A stretch of DNA of 64,000 nt, from the NCBI RefSeq assembly GCF_013394795.1, contig NZ_JABXYU010000001.1:1302001-1366000 (forward strand), in the 5' to 3' direction. A model generated the notes under the pieces. That model had not been told where the DNA came from and made no database searches. It saw nothing but the letters and a program-made list of their open reading frames with translations. The DNA is from Leptotrichia sp. oral taxon 223. Lineage in GTDB: Bacteria; Fusobacteriota; Fusobacteriia; Fusobacteriales; Leptotrichiaceae. The position numbers were made by a program, and so were the translations under genes. Below are positions 61,886 to 64,000 of the stretch, one piece after another (position 1 is the first letter of the stretch; the number at the start of each line of letters is the position of its first letter).

Positions 61886-61970
61886 TACCCAATCCCCTTA
61901 ATTCTAACTAATAAAATTAAAATATTAGGGATTGAATAAAAAATCAGAACATTTTAGTTTGATTTTAAAG
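61886..61970 (+). repeat. Copy of the dispersed intergenic repeat (copy 10)
   Basis: CAATCCCC ... GGGATTGAAT forms the internal inverted repeat, with CTAATAAAATTAAAATATTA between and TTTAGTTTGATTTTAAAG at the right end. It lies in the gap between the amidase and GerMN genes. Confidence 0.5.
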
Positions 61971-61981
61971 TGTTTTATAAG

Positions 61982-63106
61982 TTATTTAAAGAATTTTCTT
62001 ATTGCATCCCCAATAGTGCTTGCTGCTCTTTCCTGTCCTTCGGGTGTCAAGTATTGCGATAAATCGGAATAATTATTCATAAATCCTAATTCTACAAGTA
62101 TTGATGGTGAATTACTTCCACGAAGCACCGCAAAATTTGCTCCAAAAACCCCTCTTCTTCTAAGTCCTGTTAAGTTTATAAGTCCGTCTAATACAGATTC
62201 TGCTATAGCTTGACTTGTTTTTTGATTTTTTCTATAAAAAATATCATTTAAAATAAAGTCTGAGAATGGTACATCTCCATAGCTTCCATCAACTTTATTT
62301 TCAAATTTAGCTACTTGTGCAGCATAACTTCCCTGATCCTTTTTACTAAAGTAAAATACTTCTGTTCCGTTTGCTGATGAGCTTGAACTTGAATTTAAGT
62401 GAATACTTATAAAGAAATCTGCATTTGCGTCATTTCCAATTTTAGCTCTTGTATCCAATGGTACAAAGAAATCTGAATCTCTTGTCATGATAACGTTATA
62501 ATCTCGTCTTAAATTGTTAGCCAGTCTTGTTGCTACCTGTAATGCTATATCTTTTTCGTTATACCCGTTTCCTCTTGCTCCTGAATCATGTCCGCCATGT
62601 CCTGGATCTACAATTATCGTATATTTTTTATTTCCTCTTGTGGAACTGCTTGGCTGTCTTTGAGTTTGTGTTTGTGTTACTTGTGCATTGTTATTTGATT
62701 GTCTTTGTGTCGCTGTGTTTCTTGATACTTGTCTTGATGTTGATTGTCCACCACCGAGTGTTACTTGGAATTCTCCATTTTTACTTACGACTTGATAAGT
62801 TACAGATGGTTTTAAGTACACATATACTACTACCATTCCATTGCTTTGAACTGTATAAACTTTGCTTATATACTGATCATCTTTATTGATAAGGGTAGGC
62901 ACACCGTTTTCCATCTCACTGTTTGGAAAGCTTAACATCAGTATGTCTTCGTTTTCTAGTTTTGTAACTGATGCATTTGGCATAATTTGCTTATTTTCTC
63001 TAAATGTCCCTATAACTTTTCCATTGCTGTATGATACATTTTTTAAAGTGTCAGAAAATGTAACTGCACTTATGAAAAGTAACAAAAATAATAATATTTT
63101 TTTCAT
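61982..63106 (-). CDS. N-acetylmuramoyl-L-alanine amidase (AmiC-like)
   Basis: A 374-residue exported zinc amidase. Signal peptide about 1-18 (MKKILLFLLLFISAVTFS). An AMIN-like beta domain (about 20-120) precedes a Gln/Ser/Thr-rich linker and the Amidase_3 domain from about 160. Its zinc ligands and catalytic residues are visible: IIVDPGHGGHDSGARG, GYNEKDIALQVA, FISIHLNSS and SILVELGFMNN. It cleaves peptide stems from peptidoglycan, for example at division. Followed by gerMN and ppiD-like genes on the same strand. Confidence 0.93.
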   Translation of the reverse strand: MKKILLFLLLFISAVTFSDTLKNVSYSNGKVIGTFRENKQIMPNASVTKLENEDILMLSFPNSEMENGVPTLINKDDQYISKVYTVQSNGMVVVYVYLKPSVTYQVVSKNGEFQVTLGGGQSTSRQVSRNTATQRQSNNNAQVTQTQTQRQPSSSTRGNKKYTIIVDPGHGGHDSGARGNGYNEKDIALQVATRLANNLRRDYNVIMTRDSDFFVPLDTRAKIGNDANADFFISIHLNSSSSSSANGTEVFYFSKKDQGSYAAQVAKFENKVDGSYGDVPFSDFILNDIFYRKNQKTSQAIAESVLDGLINLTGLRRRGVFGANFAVLRGSNSPSILVELGFMNNYSDLSQYLTPEGQERAASTIGDAIRKFFK

Positions 63107-63154
63107 TTTTTCCTCCTAATTTTTTTGCTTAAAATTATTATCTAATACCATATT

Positions 63155-63421
63155 TTATTTTTTTTCTAATCTGTCAATTGCAGATTTTAAAACTTCCATT
63201 CTGGCATTTTTATCTATTTTCATTTCCACCGACTGCTCATAGATATTTGTAATGCTGCCTTTAATACCTCCAACTGTTATTATCTTATCTCCAACTTTCA
63301 AACTTTCCAGCAATGCCGCCTTCTGCTGCTTCTTTTTCTTGTTTGAAAAATACGTTGGTAAGATTAGTACTGCCATAAATGCCACATAAATTAATATTAC
63401 TCCTATTGCATTTTTGTCCAT
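63155..63421 (-). CDS. yajC: Preprotein translocase accessory subunit YajC
   Basis: An 88-residue protein with one N-terminal membrane helix (about 8-27: VILIYVAFMAVLILPTYF), the basic STOP segment NKKKKQQK, and the conserved LKVGDKIITVGGIKGSITNI region. YajC joins SecDF at the translocon. The spacing to the amidase gene is 48 bp. No secDF genes are in the window. Confidence 0.92.
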   Translation of the reverse strand: MDKNAIGVILIYVAFMAVLILPTYFSNKKKKQQKAALLESLKVGDKIITVGGIKGSITNIYEQSVEMKIDKNARMEVLKSAIDRLEKK

Positions 63422-63603
63422 CTTTATTTTGTATAATGAAATTTATAATTTTTGAAATTACAAATTTAACTTTATACTTTCCTCCTTCTTTAATTTTAAA
63501 ATCAATTTTAATTATAGCATAATTTAAGTTATGTTTCAATTTTTAAAAAAATTATTTTTTAGTTTTTTTTGAAATTATAGAAAAACTTTTCTAAAATTAA
63601 ACC

Positions 63604-63650
63604 TAAAAAAAATAGCTGCCTCAAAAAATTAATTTCAAGACAGCCATTTC
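63604..63650 (-). terminator. pgk terminator
   Basis: On the - strand, ATGGCTGTCTTGAAA pairs with TTTTTGAGGCAGCTAT (with G-T pairs), followed by TTTTTT. Confidence 0.75.
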
Positions 63651-63711
63651 GTGATTAAAATGAAAAAATTATTTTTAGTTAACTAAGTTAATAGTTATTT
63701 TAAGTTAGTTA

Positions 63712-64000
63712 TTATTTTTCTGAAATTGCATCTACTCCTGGCAATACTTTTCCTTCCAAGTATTCAAGTGATGCTCCTCCTCCAGTTGAGATATGTGAGA
63801 ATTTGTCTGCAAATCCTAACTGGATAGCTGCTGCTGCTGAATCTCCACCACCGATGATTGTTTTAGCTCCAGATAATTCTGCGATTGCTTTACATACACC
63901 GATTGTCCCTTTTGCGAAGTTTTCCATTTCGAATACTCCCATTGGTCCATTCCATACTACAGTTTTAGCACCTTTTAAAGCTTTTTTGAATAATTCTACA
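63712..64000 (-). CDS. pgk: Phosphoglycerate kinase, C-terminal end (partial)
   Basis: About 95 codons of the C-terminus are visible; the gene runs off the right edge and its start is outside. [32 protein letters not shown] and [18 protein letters not shown] are diagnostic for the ATP-binding C-domain of this glycolytic enzyme (1,3-bisphosphoglycerate + ADP to 3-phosphoglycerate + ATP). Confidence 0.97.
   Translation of the reverse strand, partial: VELFKKALKGAKTVVWNGPMGVFEMENFAKGTIGVCKAIAELSGAKTIIGGGDSAAAAIQLGFADKFSHISTGGGASLEYLEGKVLPGVDAISEK

Noticed and set aside
1-64000. tRNA and rRNA genes
   Set aside because: I looked through the gaps for cloverleaf-like segments and conserved rRNA stretches and found none.

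Overview
The window is AT-rich DNA (roughly 30% GC by eye) from a Gram-negative anaerobe. It carries lipopolysaccharide heptosyltransferases, an O-antigen ligase and GmhB alongside very low GC, an RnfD-like protein and a biotin-dependent Na+-pumping decarboxylase. That combination points to Fusobacteriota, most likely Leptotrichia or a close relative. This is inferred from gene content; no database search was run.

Layout. Positions 1-17140 read mostly on the + strand: the 3' end of dnaA, an origin-like region full of DnaA-box sequences (288-944), an S4-domain protein, a remnant of an AAA-ATPase/nuclease gene, recF, a DciA-like gene with a zinc ribbon, a secreted spherulin-4-like protein, a TPR protein, an LPS-kinase-like protein, mnmG, a MATE transporter, pth, a two-gene ABC exporter, birA, an orphan PhnD-like lipoprotein, rqcP and spoVG. 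No dnaN lies between dnaA and recF. From 17255 almost everything reads on the - strand. First come membrane proteins, a secreted esterase, mfd, an orphan RnfD-like protein and an MsbA-like ABC exporter. A cell-surface polysaccharide cluster follows (27189-37783), then a pckA-oad locus (38085-43707) for PEP/oxaloacetate metabolism coupled to Na+ export. 45172-57720 holds gmhB, an oppBCDF operon followed by four tandem oppA genes, and a secreted protein. The end of the window has a zinc-type ArsR regulator (+), a tRNA-methyltransferase-like gene, a PpiD/SurA-like foldase, a GerMN protein, an amidase, yajC and the 3' end of pgk.

The most interesting system is a complete type III toxin-antitoxin locus at 44280-45012. 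It has a strong promoter, three exact-period 38-nt antitoxin RNA repeats, a Rho-independent terminator and a ToxN/AbiQ-family endoribonuclease gene. The repeat shares its start and end elements with the Pectobacterium ToxI repeat as I remember it, but the middle differs, so the antitoxin sequence may be undescribed.

A second system-level observation is a family of about ten dispersed intergenic repeats of up to about 100 bp with an internal inverted repeat. Two full copies face each other between a kinase-like gene and birA, and two more flank a small hypothetical gene inside the oad locus. The three gaps between the four oppA genes each contain a stem-loop without a T-run, which could set different transcript stabilities.
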